Part shown: piece after piece, positions 45,455-54,914 of the stretch
How the letters are laid out: every line of letters starts with the position of its first letter
Numbering within the stretch: the stretch's first letter is position 1
Assembly: GCF_000317555.1 (NCBI RefSeq)
Contig: NC_019745.1
Span: 3,844,001-3,908,000 of the forward strand
Length of the DNA: 64,000 nt
Origin: Gloeocapsa sp. PCC 7428
Lineage (GTDB): Bacteria; Cyanobacteriota; Cyanobacteriia; Cyanobacteriales; Chroococcidiopsidaceae
Direction of reading: 5' to 3'
Program-made: the position numbers and the translations under genes
Notes under the pieces: model-generated
Databases searched by the model: none
What the model was told of the DNA's origin: nothing
The model's input: the letters and a program-made list of their open reading frames with translations, nothing else

Positions 45455-47023
45455 TTAAGCAACCAGTCCAAGAACCTTATGCAAGTAAGCTTTGATGTCA
45501 TCTAGAGAACAGTCTGGAGAGAGCAGTGCAATGTAGTGATCCGGTCGCAGCAGTACTTTGAACAGTTGATTGCTACCGAAGATTTCCACAACTCTTGGGT
45601 AAAGCGGAATGACATGAAAATCGATGAAGTCCCCGTATTCAGTTTCGAGTTCTAGCTTCAAACCTTCATAGTCCTGTTGCCCATCAGAGAACACGAGCAG
45701 GTGAAATTTTGGATTGCGAAGCTGATCGTAAATGTTCTCACCATTAACAAGAAAATATGGTATTCGATCTCCGGCTTTGACCTCGAAGTGGCGATCTTGT
45801 TGATGTTGGCTTAAAGAACTATCGCGGTAGTCCAGTCCAATTTGAGAAACCATTGGAAACAGAAACTCTTTTGCGCCACTAAACTGGGTCACAAGCCCCG
45901 CAAGCCTCGGTAAAATATTGTCACGGAAGAAGCGAAAATACCAGCGATCGCTTGCTGCTACATCAAAAAACTGATCAGTCGTCTGCAACAGCCGTTTCGC
46001 ATTTGCCAAGCGTTCCTCGTTGTAAGTTGCTAGCAATGAATTTTGCGCATTACCCCGCAAAACGAAAGCAAGCTTCCAGGCAAGGTTATAAACATCCTGA
46101 ATGCCCGTGTTCATACCTTGTCCTCCCGCAGGGGTATGAATGTGTGCCGCATCGCCTGCTAGAAAGCATCTGCCAACCGAGAATGTCTCTGCCCGCCGAG
46201 TATGAACCTTGTATGTCGAAAACCAATGTAAAGCCGTAATCTCCAGCGGTAGTTGCACCAATTGCTTTACTTTAGGTTCGACTGCATCAAAAAGGACTTC
46301 CCGATCAATTTGGTCTTCATATTCAGGCAAGTTACCAATCAGCCGCCAGCGTTTTTCATCTTGCATCGGCACAATTAGGGCAAAGGAGTCATGCCCCAAT
46401 GCAGCATAGAACCTGTTTTTGTCCTCTGAAAATTCCATTTGTACATCAGCGACGTAAAATAAGCGCGGATGAGTTGAACCTTCAAAGTTCAAACCGAGAA
46501 AATATCGAGTTGGGCTGCTGGCACCGTCGCACCCTACAAGATAAGATGCTTCGATTGTCTGCGTTTCGCCACTGGTAGTTTTGACAACTGCCCTCACTTT
46601 GTCTGTATCTTGTGTCAAAGTTTCCAATTCAGTCTGCCACTGAACAGTCTTACCATTGCGCTGGAGATGTTCATAAAGTAAATGCTCGTTTTTACTTTGT
46701 TCAAATACAAGCATGAACGGAAACGGACTGAGCCTTGTACCAAAGTTTGAAAAATCGAGGTGAGCGCTGATTTGACCATCGTGCATTAGAGCGCCTCTTT
46801 GTACCCGTTCGCCACCTGCAACTGCTTTTTTTGCTAGTCCCACTTGGTCGTAAATTTCTAGCGTACGAGCGTGAACCACCAGCGCCTTGGATAGCTCAGT
46901 AACTCCTTCTTTCTTGTCAAAGATGACAAAATCAATGTTGTAGCGCAGCAATTGTACAGCCAGCGAAAGCCCTGTAGGTCCTGCTCCGACGATAATAACG
47001 TCTGTTTGAATGGTGTTTTGCAT
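45455..47023 (-). CDS. FAD-dependent aromatic monooxygenase (PheA/TfdB type)
   Basis: 522 residues, class A flavoprotein hydroxylase. FAD-binding GxGxxG: VIIVGAGPTGLSLAVQLLRY at 9-28; the NAD(P)H/FAD DG motif in YLVGCDGASSPTRYFLG near 160; the GD motif CFLAGDAAHIHTPAGGQGMNTGIQD near 280. A C-terminal thioredoxin-like domain (about 400-522, FHLLVFSDGQQDYEG) is as in phenol hydroxylases. It should hydroxylate an aromatic or polyketide substrate, not identifiable here. An AGGAGG ribosome site precedes the ATG. It diverges from a TetR gene with two palindromic operators between them, so it is probably repressed by that regulator. Confidence 0.92.
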   Translation of the reverse strand: MQNTIQTDVIIVGAGPTGLSLAVQLLRYNIDFVIFDKKEGVTELSKALVVHARTLEIYDQVGLAKKAVAGGERVQRGALMHDGQISAHLDFSNFGTRLSPFPFMLVFEQSKNEHLLYEHLQRNGKTVQWQTELETLTQDTDKVRAVVKTTSGETQTIEASYLVGCDGASSPTRYFLGLNFEGSTHPRLFYVADVQMEFSEDKNRFYAALGHDSFALIVPMQDEKRWRLIGNLPEYEDQIDREVLFDAVEPKVKQLVQLPLEITALHWFSTYKVHTRRAETFSVGRCFLAGDAAHIHTPAGGQGMNTGIQDVYNLAWKLAFVLRGNAQNSLLATYNEERLANAKRLLQTTDQFFDVAASDRWYFRFFRDNILPRLAGLVTQFSGAKEFLFPMVSQIGLDYRDSSLSQHQQDRHFEVKAGDRIPYFLVNGENIYDQLRNPKFHLLVFSDGQQDYEGLKLELETEYGDFIDFHVIPLYPRVVEIFGSNQLFKVLLRPDHYIALLSPDCSLDDIKAYLHKVLGLVA

Positions 47024-47055
47024 ACTTTTATGCCTCCTATTCCAGAAGCAATGAA

Positions 47056-47103
47056 CTAAACTAGTTAGTTTAATTTATTAATAGACTAAACTGAGTAGTT
47101 TAG
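47056..47103. promoter_or_regulatory. Two TetR-type operators between monooxygenase and regulator
   Basis: CTAAACTAGTTAGTTTAA at 47056-47073 and CTAAACTGAGTAGTTTAG at 47086-47103 share CTAAACT-N4-AGTTTA(G/A). The second is a perfect inverted repeat. Their centres are exactly 30 bp apart, so they lie on one face of the helix. They sit 33-80 bp from the monooxygenase ATG and 46-93 bp from the regulator ATG. Confidence 0.8.
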
Positions 47104-47148
47104 AATGTCAAGGTAAGATTGATGATTCAACCTTAAGGACAACTTGGC

Positions 47149-47817
47149 ATGAGACAGGCAAAACCTGGACGTACAGATAGACAGCTTTCTCAAGAAAAAA
47201 CCGAAGCCATTTTAGAAGGTGGAATGCAAGAATTTTTAACTCATGGTTATGCGGCAACGAGTATGGATCGAGTAGCGATCGCCGCCAAAGTTTCAAAAGC
47301 GACAGTATATAGTCACTTTCAAGACAAAGAAAGTTTATTTATTGCGCTTATCCAACGTCTAGTCGAGCAAAGATTCCAATCTATTTTTGGTACAGTAGAC
47401 GAGCAGATTTTACAAATGCCCCCCCAAGTTGTTCTGAGAAATTTTGCTAATCGAGCCTTAGATATTGGGACAACTGAACCCCAGTTTCTCAATTTTATGC
47501 GGCTGATTCTAGGAGAGTCAGGACGATTTCCGCAATTAGCTCGTGCTTTTGTTCGCAACATTGAACAGACTGCATTTAGAAGGCTGTGTCACTATTTCAC
47601 GCATTGTCCGCAGCTTAAGCTATCTGATCCTGAAGCAACAGCACGAATCTTTGTTGGTGCTGTTGTGCATTTTATGATTGTGCAAGAGATGTTACATGGT
47701 AAGGAGATTATGCCAATGGAACGCGATCGCATTGTCGATAGCTTGATTAACTTGATTGTAGAACTACCGCTCACAGATAATTTTGCTAAAGGTTCCAACA
47801 CAGCATCAAGCGGCTAG
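47149..47817 (+). CDS. TetR/AcrR-family transcriptional regulator
   Basis: 222 residues. The N-terminal helix-turn-helix is clear: KTEAILEGGMQEFLTHGYAA, then TSMDRVAIAAKVSKATVYSHFQDKESLFIAL. The C-terminal domain (about 80-205) contains FMRLILGESGRFPQLARAFV as in AcrR/RutR-type members with a C-terminal TetR_C_7-like domain. It is divergently transcribed from a flavin monooxygenase, and two shared palindromes lie between the starts, indicating autoregulation and control of the enzyme, probably released by its substrate. Confidence 0.92.
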   Translation: MRQAKPGRTDRQLSQEKTEAILEGGMQEFLTHGYAATSMDRVAIAAKVSKATVYSHFQDKESLFIALIQRLVEQRFQSIFGTVDEQILQMPPQVVLRNFANRALDIGTTEPQFLNFMRLILGESGRFPQLARAFVRNIEQTAFRRLCHYFTHCPQLKLSDPEATARIFVGAVVHFMIVQEMLHGKEIMPMERDRIVDSLINLIVELPLTDNFAKGSNTASSG

Positions 47818-47973
47818 CTGCACCGCTAGCTTTAGAATTCGTCGCCATCATTTATGCGAGAGTGATTTACAACAAGCTTTAAAACAAGTAGTTTTTTATA
47901 GCTGGTATATGCTTGCTCCTGAATTGGATGCTAATGAGCAAGTAAAGCTAATAAGATACTTATCATCTACTTC

Positions 47974-50163
47974 TTAAGGTATAGTTTTTGTTGTCCAACT
48001 ATATGATGGCTTTGCAGGAGTTGTGGTACGTGGTGGGGTGCTACGTCGCGGTTGCGTTGCTGCGGGGCGGCGGACAACTCTTGTAGTAGTTCGATTAACA
48101 GGGCGTGGCTGAACGCGTTTAACAGGAGCTACTGAAGTACTTCTGCGTTGAGGAGTCACTCGTTTTGTCGTAGTTGGCGTGACGGTGCGTCTTGGAGTTG
48201 CCGTAGAAGCAGGTTTGGCGATCGCCGCCGTACGAACAACAGGTGTTGTTTTCTTGGGTGGAGTGCTTGTAGATTGATTAGCAACAGCAGTTTTCTTAAC
48301 TTCTGCTAGCTTCGATTCTGCGGTTTGAATAATCGGCTGTGTTTGTTGTTGCCAGTAAACGGTATCTAAAACTTTATTGGCTTCGGCGATCGCTTCTTCC
48401 CACTTTTGAGCTTTTAAAGCTGTTTTTGCGGCTTCAACGTGTCGCGTGTTATTTTCCCATTCGCTATTCCATTGTTTGATTGATGTTTGTGCATCTATGT
48501 AAACAGGACTTAAGTTAGGAACGCGCTGCGCGATCGCGATCGCTTGCTTAAGATCGCCTGATTGATATTCGTTTGTGGCAATTTCGAGTATGCTATTTGA
48601 CCACTGTTCAATTAGCTGCTGTACATTTTGATAAAAAGCCGCAGACGATGGAATTTTGTTGGCTTCCATAATCGCTGCATAGAAATTACGTTCTCCCGCA
48701 AATCGAATCGCTTGAGCAATTTGACATTCATGTAAAATCGACTGCGCATCGGTATAGTAGCTCGATTGTGCTAACAAAGTAGAAGCTTGGTCTACACACT
48801 CTTCGTATCTTCCTTCCGCTTTGAGTGATTTCATTTGCTCTAAAGGTCTAGAAACACTCGGTCGCGGTTGCCAGTAAATTGCATAACCTGCAACTAAGCT
48901 AAGAATAATTGCGGTAATGCCTGCACCAATTCTGATTTTGTATTGACCTTGAGCCGTATAACTCGTCTCTGTGTGACCGCTAACACGTGACTTTACAGAA
49001 GTTTTTTTTACTGAATTTGTTTGGGGTGTAGCAATAGTAGACTGGCTAGATAACGGCTGTGGCGGTGAGAATGGCGGCGCGGGTGAAGACTTAACTGGGG
49101 ACGATGGAGGTAGCGGCTCGATAATGGGGGTAATTAACCGCGAACTAATTTGACCAGCATAAAGATCGGTAGAACCTGCTAACGTAACTGGAATGATGAC
49201 GCGCTGAGATTCTGTGTTTGTTATGCTATCTTCGGTAAATATGATTGTGCTGTGTGGTGGACTGGGTAACGGCACTTGTTCGAGTACCAAGTCGGTTGTG
49301 TCTTCTATTTCTGGTAAATCGATACGTTCTAAGTCTTGCAAAACTTCGCTGGCAGTTTGGTAACGATCTTTAAAGTGGTAGCGCACCATTTTAGAGAGGA
49401 CGGTAGCCAGCGCTGGATTAACGTCGGCTGCTGCGTCTAACCACAAAATTTCGCCAGTGTCTATATCTTCTTGAAAACGCATCGGACTGAGTCCGGTTAG
49501 CGCCTGAATACCAATAATTCCTAACGCATAGATATCACTATTCGGACGCGGTCTACCCCGCCCTTGTTCGGTTGGCATATATCCTGGAGTGCCAATGCCA
49601 ATAGTCGCCGGAGTCCCTAAGGCAAAACTTGTTTTTGTGTACCCGTGCGCTGTCACAACTTGTGTCCACGCTTGCTTTACCGAACCAAAATCGACTAAAA
49701 CTAATTTGCCATCTTCTTGACGTCGAATTAAGTTATTCGGCTTGATATCGCGATGAATGACCCCTTGGCTGTGGACGTATTCTAAAATTCCTAAGACTTC
49801 GCGCAACATTTGATAGACTTTGCCTTCACTCCAGCGTATATCTGCTTGTAGTGCAGCACTCAGGGGATGACCTTGAATAAAATCTTGGACTAAATAAAAT
49901 TCTTCGTTTTCTTCAAAATAAGCTAGTAATCTAGGTATTTGATCGTGATTTCCCAGCTTTTCTAACGTTTGGGCTTCAGATTGGAAGAGACGTCGCGCAT
50001 TTTCTAAAAAACTCGAATTGCTGCTAGCAGGCTTGAGGTGTTTAACAACACATTTAGGATGACCAGGTCGGTGTATATCCTCAGCAACATAGGTTTGACC
50101 GAAGCCTCCAGTTCCTAAAATCTCTACAATTTGGTATCGCCCACCGAGCAATTTACCTATCAT
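47974..50163 (-). CDS. Serine/threonine protein kinase with membrane segment and Pro/Thr-rich tail
   Basis: 729 residues. The kinase domain (1-275) is complete: LGTGGFGQTYVAED, ATP-binding Lys in KCVVKHLKPA, HRDIKPNNLIRR, VDFGSVKQAW and GTPGYMPTEQ. A Pro/Ser-rich linker (about 290-400) leads to one membrane segment (about 410-428, IRIGAGITAIILSLVAGYAIYW). The outer part (about 430-610) has helical TPR-like repeats (MKSLKAEGRYEECVDQASTL, YQSGDLKQAIAIAQRVP, ALKAQKWEEAIAEANKVL), followed by a basic Thr/Pro/Arg-rich tail (about 620-729). This is the usual cyanobacterial Pkn architecture: cytoplasmic kinase, external sensor. Substrate unknown. Confidence 0.93.
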   Translation of the reverse strand: MIGKLLGGRYQIVEILGTGGFGQTYVAEDIHRPGHPKCVVKHLKPASSNSSFLENARRLFQSEAQTLEKLGNHDQIPRLLAYFEENEEFYLVQDFIQGHPLSAALQADIRWSEGKVYQMLREVLGILEYVHSQGVIHRDIKPNNLIRRQEDGKLVLVDFGSVKQAWTQVVTAHGYTKTSFALGTPATIGIGTPGYMPTEQGRGRPRPNSDIYALGIIGIQALTGLSPMRFQEDIDTGEILWLDAAADVNPALATVLSKMVRYHFKDRYQTASEVLQDLERIDLPEIEDTTDLVLEQVPLPSPPHSTIIFTEDSITNTESQRVIIPVTLAGSTDLYAGQISSRLITPIIEPLPPSSPVKSSPAPPFSPPQPLSSQSTIATPQTNSVKKTSVKSRVSGHTETSYTAQGQYKIRIGAGITAIILSLVAGYAIYWQPRPSVSRPLEQMKSLKAEGRYEECVDQASTLLAQSSYYTDAQSILHECQIAQAIRFAGERNFYAAIMEANKIPSSAAFYQNVQQLIEQWSNSILEIATNEYQSGDLKQAIAIAQRVPNLSPVYIDAQTSIKQWNSEWENNTRHVEAAKTALKAQKWEEAIAEANKVLDTVYWQQQTQPIIQTAESKLAEVKKTAVANQSTSTPPKKTTPVVRTAAIAKPASTATPRRTVTPTTTKRVTPQRRSTSVAPVKRVQPRPVNRTTTRVVRRPAATQPRRSTPPRTTTPAKPSYSWTTKTIP

Positions 50164-50789
50164 TGCTTGACTCTCCCCAAGAGTTGAATTGCCTTGGTAA
50201 AAGTTACAACTTCATCGTCACTTTTGCCAATTTGAATTCATTTAACAGCTTAGATCTCAGTTTAAACAAATTAAAAAATAGTTGCTAACGAGCGCAGATA
50301 ATGCAGTGAAAAATGCCAAAATTTGTGGCAGTGTTTCTTTTTGTAAACTCTGGGAACAAAAACGCATTCAGCAGCTTCTACGCATCTCCTTAACACCCAA
50401 AATCATTAGGAGAGGTAAAAAAATCTGCAAAATCTTTAACTACGCATGTAAACCTACATTTGTCAACATCGCTAGTTTTGTATAGAGCTTTTCAGAATTT
50501 GCTTATTTTATTAAGAGATGTAAGTTTCCACAATAATTCTGACATAACATGACAATATTTTTTGCTGAATTTGCTATGAATTAGTCAACCCATTGGTCCT
50601 CAGTAAGCGAATTCAATGAATGAAATACGGCAAATTAGACAGTATGACAGCAAATTCTTGATTTAAGATAGCTTGCCCAAGGAAATAAAATTTCGCTCTT
50701 AAGAGAGTTGTACACTTTACTAACAAGTAGCCAAAAGCCTTAATTGGCTAATTGAAGTTTGTTGTGGAATCACCTGAAAAGGTAGCTTT
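50164..50789. other. Divergent spacer without a recognised gene
   Basis: 626 bp, A/T-rich, between the kinase and the WD40 gene. It presumably contains both promoters. No tRNA, repeat of the families noted here, or convincing hairpin was seen. Confidence 0.4.
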
Positions 50790-51860
50790 ATGCCCTTAGA
50801 AAAAATTGTGTTTGCCGCGCTTCCATTATTAACTTTTAACGTCATGCCCTTAGCGGCGATGCCGCAATCTGTAGTACAAGGAATACCACAGCCAGCGGTA
50901 AGTTCAACATCATCACAAATCGAACTGCTGCAAGCCGCAGCGAATGCGTGGCGCGGCAAATTATCGGTAGATACAATTAGCGGCGGTCATGCACGGGCAA
51001 TCTATACAGTAGGATTTAGCCCAAATGGACAAGTTCTAGCAAGTGGTAGTGGCGATCGCACTGTAAAAGTGTGGAACTTGGGTGCAAAAAAGCTACTATA
51101 CACTTTATCAGGACACAAAGACTGGATTAGTTCAGTCGCGTTTACTCCGAATAGTCAGATATTAGCAAGCGCCAGTGGCGATAAAACAATTAAACTGTGG
51201 GATCTCAAAACGGGTAAAAACATCCGTACACTCGCTGGACACAAAGATTGGGTGAGTTCGATCGCATTTAGTCCCAACGGTGAGATTTTAGTGAGTGGAA
51301 GTGGCGATCGCACAATCAAAATCTGGCACGTACGCACAGGACAACTTTTACGCACAATTGCCGATCAAGGAGGTGTGGCGGCGATCGCGATTAGTCCTAA
51401 CGGGCAAATGATCGCCAGTGGTAATTACCGCCAAAGAGCAAACGTTTGGGAGATGCGAACAGGGAAGTTGCTGCACTCGCTTAAAGGACACGCACGACCA
51501 GTCTATACAGTTGCCTTTAGCCCTGATAGTAAAACGCTCGCAAGTGGCAGTAATATCGGAGAAGTCAAACTTTGGAATACGAGTAACGGCGAACTCCGCC
51601 GCACGATCGCCGCACACAAAAAAGAAGTCACAGCAATTAGTTTTAGTAGTGATGGCGAAACGTTTGCAACTGCTAGCGAAGACCGAGTGATTAGACTGTG
51701 GAATATTGACAACGGAGAAGTTGTCCGTAATCTTGCGGATCATTCTCAAGGAATCACGTGTGTCGCGTTTAGTCAAAATGGTCTAAATTTTGCCACTGGT
51801 AGTAAAGACCGAACAATCAAGATTTGGCGCGTTTCTCCTTCTTCTGTACCAGTTAGTTAA
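50790..51860 (+). CDS. Secreted seven-bladed WD40 protein
   Basis: 356 residues. A hydrophobic N-terminus (PLEKIVFAALPLLTFNVMPLAAMP) looks like a signal peptide. Seven WD40 repeats of about 42 residues follow from residue 65 to 350 (FSPNGQVLASGSGDRTVKVW is the first, FATGSKDRTIKIW the last), enough for exactly one closed propeller. Blade 4 (ASGNYRQRANVWEM) is the most diverged. Such stand-alone propellers are protein-interaction platforms; a periplasmic location is inferred from the N-terminus. No partner is evident. Confidence 0.88.
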   Translation: MPLEKIVFAALPLLTFNVMPLAAMPQSVVQGIPQPAVSSTSSQIELLQAAANAWRGKLSVDTISGGHARAIYTVGFSPNGQVLASGSGDRTVKVWNLGAKKLLYTLSGHKDWISSVAFTPNSQILASASGDKTIKLWDLKTGKNIRTLAGHKDWVSSIAFSPNGEILVSGSGDRTIKIWHVRTGQLLRTIADQGGVAAIAISPNGQMIASGNYRQRANVWEMRTGKLLHSLKGHARPVYTVAFSPDSKTLASGSNIGEVKLWNTSNGELRRTIAAHKKEVTAISFSSDGETFATASEDRVIRLWNIDNGEVVRNLADHSQGITCVAFSQNGLNFATGSKDRTIKIWRVSPSSVPVS

Positions 51861-51960
51861 AGTAGAAAATTTTTGCGGCGACTTGTGCCTAAACATGGTA
51901 AAGATTTTAGGTAGATCGTAAGTACAATTTTTTACCTTTATCTAACCTATCAGGTCTGCA

Positions 51961-53577
51961 ATGGCGATCAATTATCAATCGGATACTTTAGCTGGTGCTA
52001 CTCCAAATAGCAACACCAGTCCAATATATAGCAACAACTTCGACAATGCGCAGACAGATTTAAGTACGCTGTCTCCACTACAGCAGCATTCTTCGCTGCA
52101 AGCAGCAGCAAGTGGTCCAGAAATTGATATTCAAAACCTCGATAACGTACCCTACAGCGATCGCCTTGTCTTCAGTCGCATTGGTAGCCTGAATAATCCG
52201 CCTGATAACGGAGTTCATGACACGGTTACGCTGCGAACTAAAAACTTAGGAACTAGCCCGTTAAGAATCACAGGCGTGCCTATTACAGGTCCGTGGGAAT
52301 TGCTTAATAATATTAACACTCCCGTAACGATTGTCCCTGGAGGACAGCTTGATTTACGCATCCGCTTTAAAGCAACGAGTGGCAGCATTCATAATGGTAC
52401 GTTAACGATTAAATCTAATGACGCTGACGAGGCGAACAAAGTCGTTCAGCTTTCCGGTTTCTGGCAATCGGTATCCGAAGGTAATCAAGAACCCAGTTTA
52501 AACGAAATTCTCCAAGTTTTCGGCTATCAAACAAAAATTACTGGTCCTGGACAAAAACTCAATCAAAGTGGTTTAGTGCAAGCAGTCGGTGACGAAGTGC
52601 TTTCAGCTTACTGGCAAAAAGCAAATGCTTCACAACCAGTAAGCGTAAAGCAATTGGCTGCTTACCATACGCAAGGAAAAACCGCAACAATTTTCTGGCA
52701 TAGCAAAGGTAGCAACGCCACGAAAGTTGTTTTTACTCATGCAGGAGTTGACGGACAAACGCTACTCCCACGCAGACAAAATTTATCGCAACTTGCACAA
52801 GGTTTGTTTAATCCGAATGGAACCTTTGGCTTTAAAATCGATCAAGAGTGGAGCGATCCGACAAAAAATAATCAATTGATCGATCAACAAAAAGGTAGTC
52901 CTGGACCGAGTGGACATCACGTGCGCTTTTGGGTAGCGAGAAATCGCCAAGGGCAAATCATCCCCAACACTTGGATCGTCGCGATGGATTACTCTGGAAT
53001 CAACTACGATTATCAAGACAACGTTTATTTAGTCAGTAACATCAAGCCAGAAACACGTTCGACACTGTATCGCATAGATGTAGGCAGTAACGTTTCTTAC
53101 ACCGATAGTACAGGTAAAGTATGGACTTCTGATACCGGCAAAGGATGGTTCTCACCAACCAACGCACAAGCTGAGAACGCTGGTAATGTTGCAGTTGCCA
53201 ACACAACGAATGATAAACTTTACCAAACCTATCGCGGAAAAATTACGAATACAACGCCTCTAGCATCGCGGATCGTTAACTTTAACCTGCCAATTAACAT
53301 TTCAGGAAACCTCGAAGTGCGATTGCATTTTGCTGAAACATATTGGGGCGCGCCTGGTAAAGGTCCTGGCGGTGTTGGTAGACGCGTCTTTGACGTTTTA
53401 GCTGAGAATAAACTTGTGATGAATAACTACGACATCACAAAAGCGGCTGGTGGTGCTTTAAACGCAACAATGATATCAATTAGAAATGTACAAGTGACCG
53501 ACGGTAAGCTGAACCTAACTTTTAAGGCAGAAAAAGACTTTCCTTTAATTTCTGCCATTGAAGTTTTACGAGGTTAA
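51961..53577 (+). CDS. Malectin-domain protein with choice-of-anchor-like N-terminal region
   Basis: 538 residues. Residues 55-165 (VTLRTKNLGTSPLRITGVPI, then VPGGQLDLRIRFKATSG and NGTLTIKSNDAD) form an Ig-like domain of the kind called choice-of-anchor D or ASH. A middle region (175-360) has no family I know. Residues 365-538 (YRIDVGSNVSYTDSTGKVWTSD, then VRLHFAETYWGAPGKGPGGVGRRVFDV and FPLISAIEVLRG) are a malectin carbohydrate-binding domain. No standard signal peptide is seen. Probably an extracellular or surface sugar-binding protein. It ends 24 bp before the next gene on the same strand. Confidence 0.85.
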   Translation: MAINYQSDTLAGATPNSNTSPIYSNNFDNAQTDLSTLSPLQQHSSLQAAASGPEIDIQNLDNVPYSDRLVFSRIGSLNNPPDNGVHDTVTLRTKNLGTSPLRITGVPITGPWELLNNINTPVTIVPGGQLDLRIRFKATSGSIHNGTLTIKSNDADEANKVVQLSGFWQSVSEGNQEPSLNEILQVFGYQTKITGPGQKLNQSGLVQAVGDEVLSAYWQKANASQPVSVKQLAAYHTQGKTATIFWHSKGSNATKVVFTHAGVDGQTLLPRRQNLSQLAQGLFNPNGTFGFKIDQEWSDPTKNNQLIDQQKGSPGPSGHHVRFWVARNRQGQIIPNTWIVAMDYSGINYDYQDNVYLVSNIKPETRSTLYRIDVGSNVSYTDSTGKVWTSDTGKGWFSPTNAQAENAGNVAVANTTNDKLYQTYRGKITNTTPLASRIVNFNLPINISGNLEVRLHFAETYWGAPGKGPGGVGRRVFDVLAENKLVMNNYDITKAAGGALNATMISIRNVQVTDGKLNLTFKAEKDFPLISAIEVLRG

Positions 53578-53601
53578 TCGAGAGTTATCCCCGAATTACT
53601 C

Positions 53602-54309
53602 ATGGAGAAGCCCTATCAGCAAGTTCCCATTCTAGAATGTCATGAACCACTCGTTTTGATTCCTCTAGAATTTGCGGTGGTTTCTCCGCATCCTTATCAA
53701 CAATTGGGTGCAGTTTATGGCGATCGCGCGCCGTATTATTTACGTCAAGGTGTCGTATCAGCTTTACGCGCCGCCCAAACTCACCTGCAAAAACAGTATC
53801 CTGCGTGGCGGTTACTTATTTTTGATGCGTATCGCCCTGTCGCTGTGCAGCAATTTATGGTAGATTACACGTTTGAGCAAGTTGTGCGTACTGCCGGATT
53901 GCAAGTTGATAGGTTATCCGCAACTCAGCGTCAGAAAATTTGGGAACAAGTTTATCAGCTTTGGGCAGTACCGAGTTTGGACGATCGCTACCCGCCACCA
54001 CATAGTACGGGCGCTGCTATCGATTTAACACTTATCGATGAAACTGGTGAGACGGTTGATATGGGTTCTGCGATTGATGAATTATCGCCGCGATCGCACC
54101 CTGATTACTATGCCAATAGCACTGATCCTGCGGCACAAAAATATCACCTCCATCGCCAAGTATTATTTGAAGCAATGCATTCGGCTGGCTTTCAGCGTCA
54201 TCTTAGTGAATGGTGGCATTTTTCCCTGGGAGATCAATTGTGGGCGTATTTAACTAATCAAGCTAGTCCTAATAATCCTGTGGTTGCGCGTTACGGTCGT
54301 GTGAGTTAA
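53602..54309 (+). CDS. M15-family D-Ala-D-Ala dipeptidase (VanX/DdpX-like)
   Basis: 235 residues. Zinc peptidase motifs: PPPHSTGAAIDLTLID near 132 (SxHxxGxAxD, here HSTGAAID) and SEWWHFSLGDQLWAY near 205 supplying the catalytic Glu and third His ligand. LLIFDAYRPVAVQQFMVD contains the conserved Arg region. No signal peptide, so cytoplasmic, like VanX and DdpX, which cleave D-Ala-D-Ala; in cyanobacteria a role in peptidoglycan dipeptide turnover is more likely than vancomycin resistance. It follows the malectin gene closely. Confidence 0.92.
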   Translation: MEKPYQQVPILECHEPLVLIPLEFAVVSPHPYQQLGAVYGDRAPYYLRQGVVSALRAAQTHLQKQYPAWRLLIFDAYRPVAVQQFMVDYTFEQVVRTAGLQVDRLSATQRQKIWEQVYQLWAVPSLDDRYPPPHSTGAAIDLTLIDETGETVDMGSAIDELSPRSHPDYYANSTDPAAQKYHLHRQVLFEAMHSAGFQRHLSEWWHFSLGDQLWAYLTNQASPNNPVVARYGRVS

Positions 54310-54394
54310 AAAACAGTGAGTAAAGTTTTATTGTTTTTTCAAGATTTAATTCCAATTACGGCAGGTTTGTTTTTATTTAAATTATCTTTTGAAA

Positions 54395-54464
54395 TGAACC
54401 ACATAGGCGTAGCCTTCCCCTAGGGTAGGACACAAAGTACGCAAAGAGAAGATATAGAAAGAGA
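54395..54464. repeat. Left arm of an inverted repeat around the hicB-like gene
   Basis: GAACCACA...GACACAAAG...AAAGAGATT corresponds to the reverse complement of the right arm at 54829-54871 (AATCTCTTTCCTCTGTG, then TGCCTCTGTGGTTTGTTC). The left arm carries an extra GGCGTAGCCTTCCCC block. Confidence 0.55.
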
Positions 54465-54484
54465 TTTTTGAAAAACAATTTTTA

Positions 54485-54757
54485 TTACTCAAGGTAAATG
54501 AGTCTTAATTCAAAAACTTCAGAGGTAGGAAATTTGCGTCCTACTACTAAAAACTCATATATTTGTTGTGGCCAATCTGGCGCAGAATCCATGCCATTGC
54601 GAAAATCAGAATTTTGTTCTAGTTCTCTTAGAGTTGCTTTGAGGTGATAAATAGCTTCTTCCTGAGTACTTCCTGATGCTTGTATTCCTGCCTCTAAACA
54701 TAAAGCAATATAAGAATTGTTGTTTCTTTTGATGATAACTGTATAAAGATTAATCAT
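54485..54757 (-). CDS. HicB-family antitoxin-like protein, orphan
   Basis: 90 residues. The N-terminus YTVIIKRNNNSYIALCLEAG, then IQASGSTQEEAIYHLKATLREL, is the RNase-H-like fold of HicB antitoxins (pattern YxAxCLExxxxxxGxTxEEA). The C-terminal part lacks the DNA-binding domain of longer HicB proteins. No HicA toxin (a small dsRNA-binding-like protein with a catalytic His) is visible on either side, so it is an orphan. It is flanked by arms of an inverted repeat. Confidence 0.8.
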   Translation of the reverse strand: MINLYTVIIKRNNNSYIALCLEAGIQASGSTQEEAIYHLKATLRELEQNSDFRNGMDSAPDWPQQIYEFLVVGRKFPTSEVFELRLIYLE

Positions 54758-54828
54758 ATTTTTGATAAAATACTCATTTGCTTAAAAAACAAACTATAGC
54801 AATCGTATGTTCGCGAGTATTTCTCTTA

Positions 54829-54871
54829 ATCTCTTTCCTCTGTGTTCTCTGTGCCTCTGTGGTTTGTTCTT
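54829..54871. repeat. Right arm of the inverted repeat around the hicB-like gene
   Basis: AATCTCTTTCCTCTGTG, then TTCTCTGTGCCTCTGTGG and TTTGTTC. This CTCTGTG-rich word is the reverse complement of the AACCACA...AAAGAGATT arm at 54395-54464. Confidence 0.6.
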
Positions 54872-54914
54872 AATGCTATTATCCCAAAAAAACTAAAGAT
54901 GTCTACAAAGATTT

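Noticed and set aside
47783-47977. 64-codon plus-strand frame between the TetR gene and the kinase
   Set aside because: It overlaps the end of the TetR gene. The part after it (LQQALKQVVFYSWYMLAPEL) looks protein-like and could be a relic, but the evidence is too thin.
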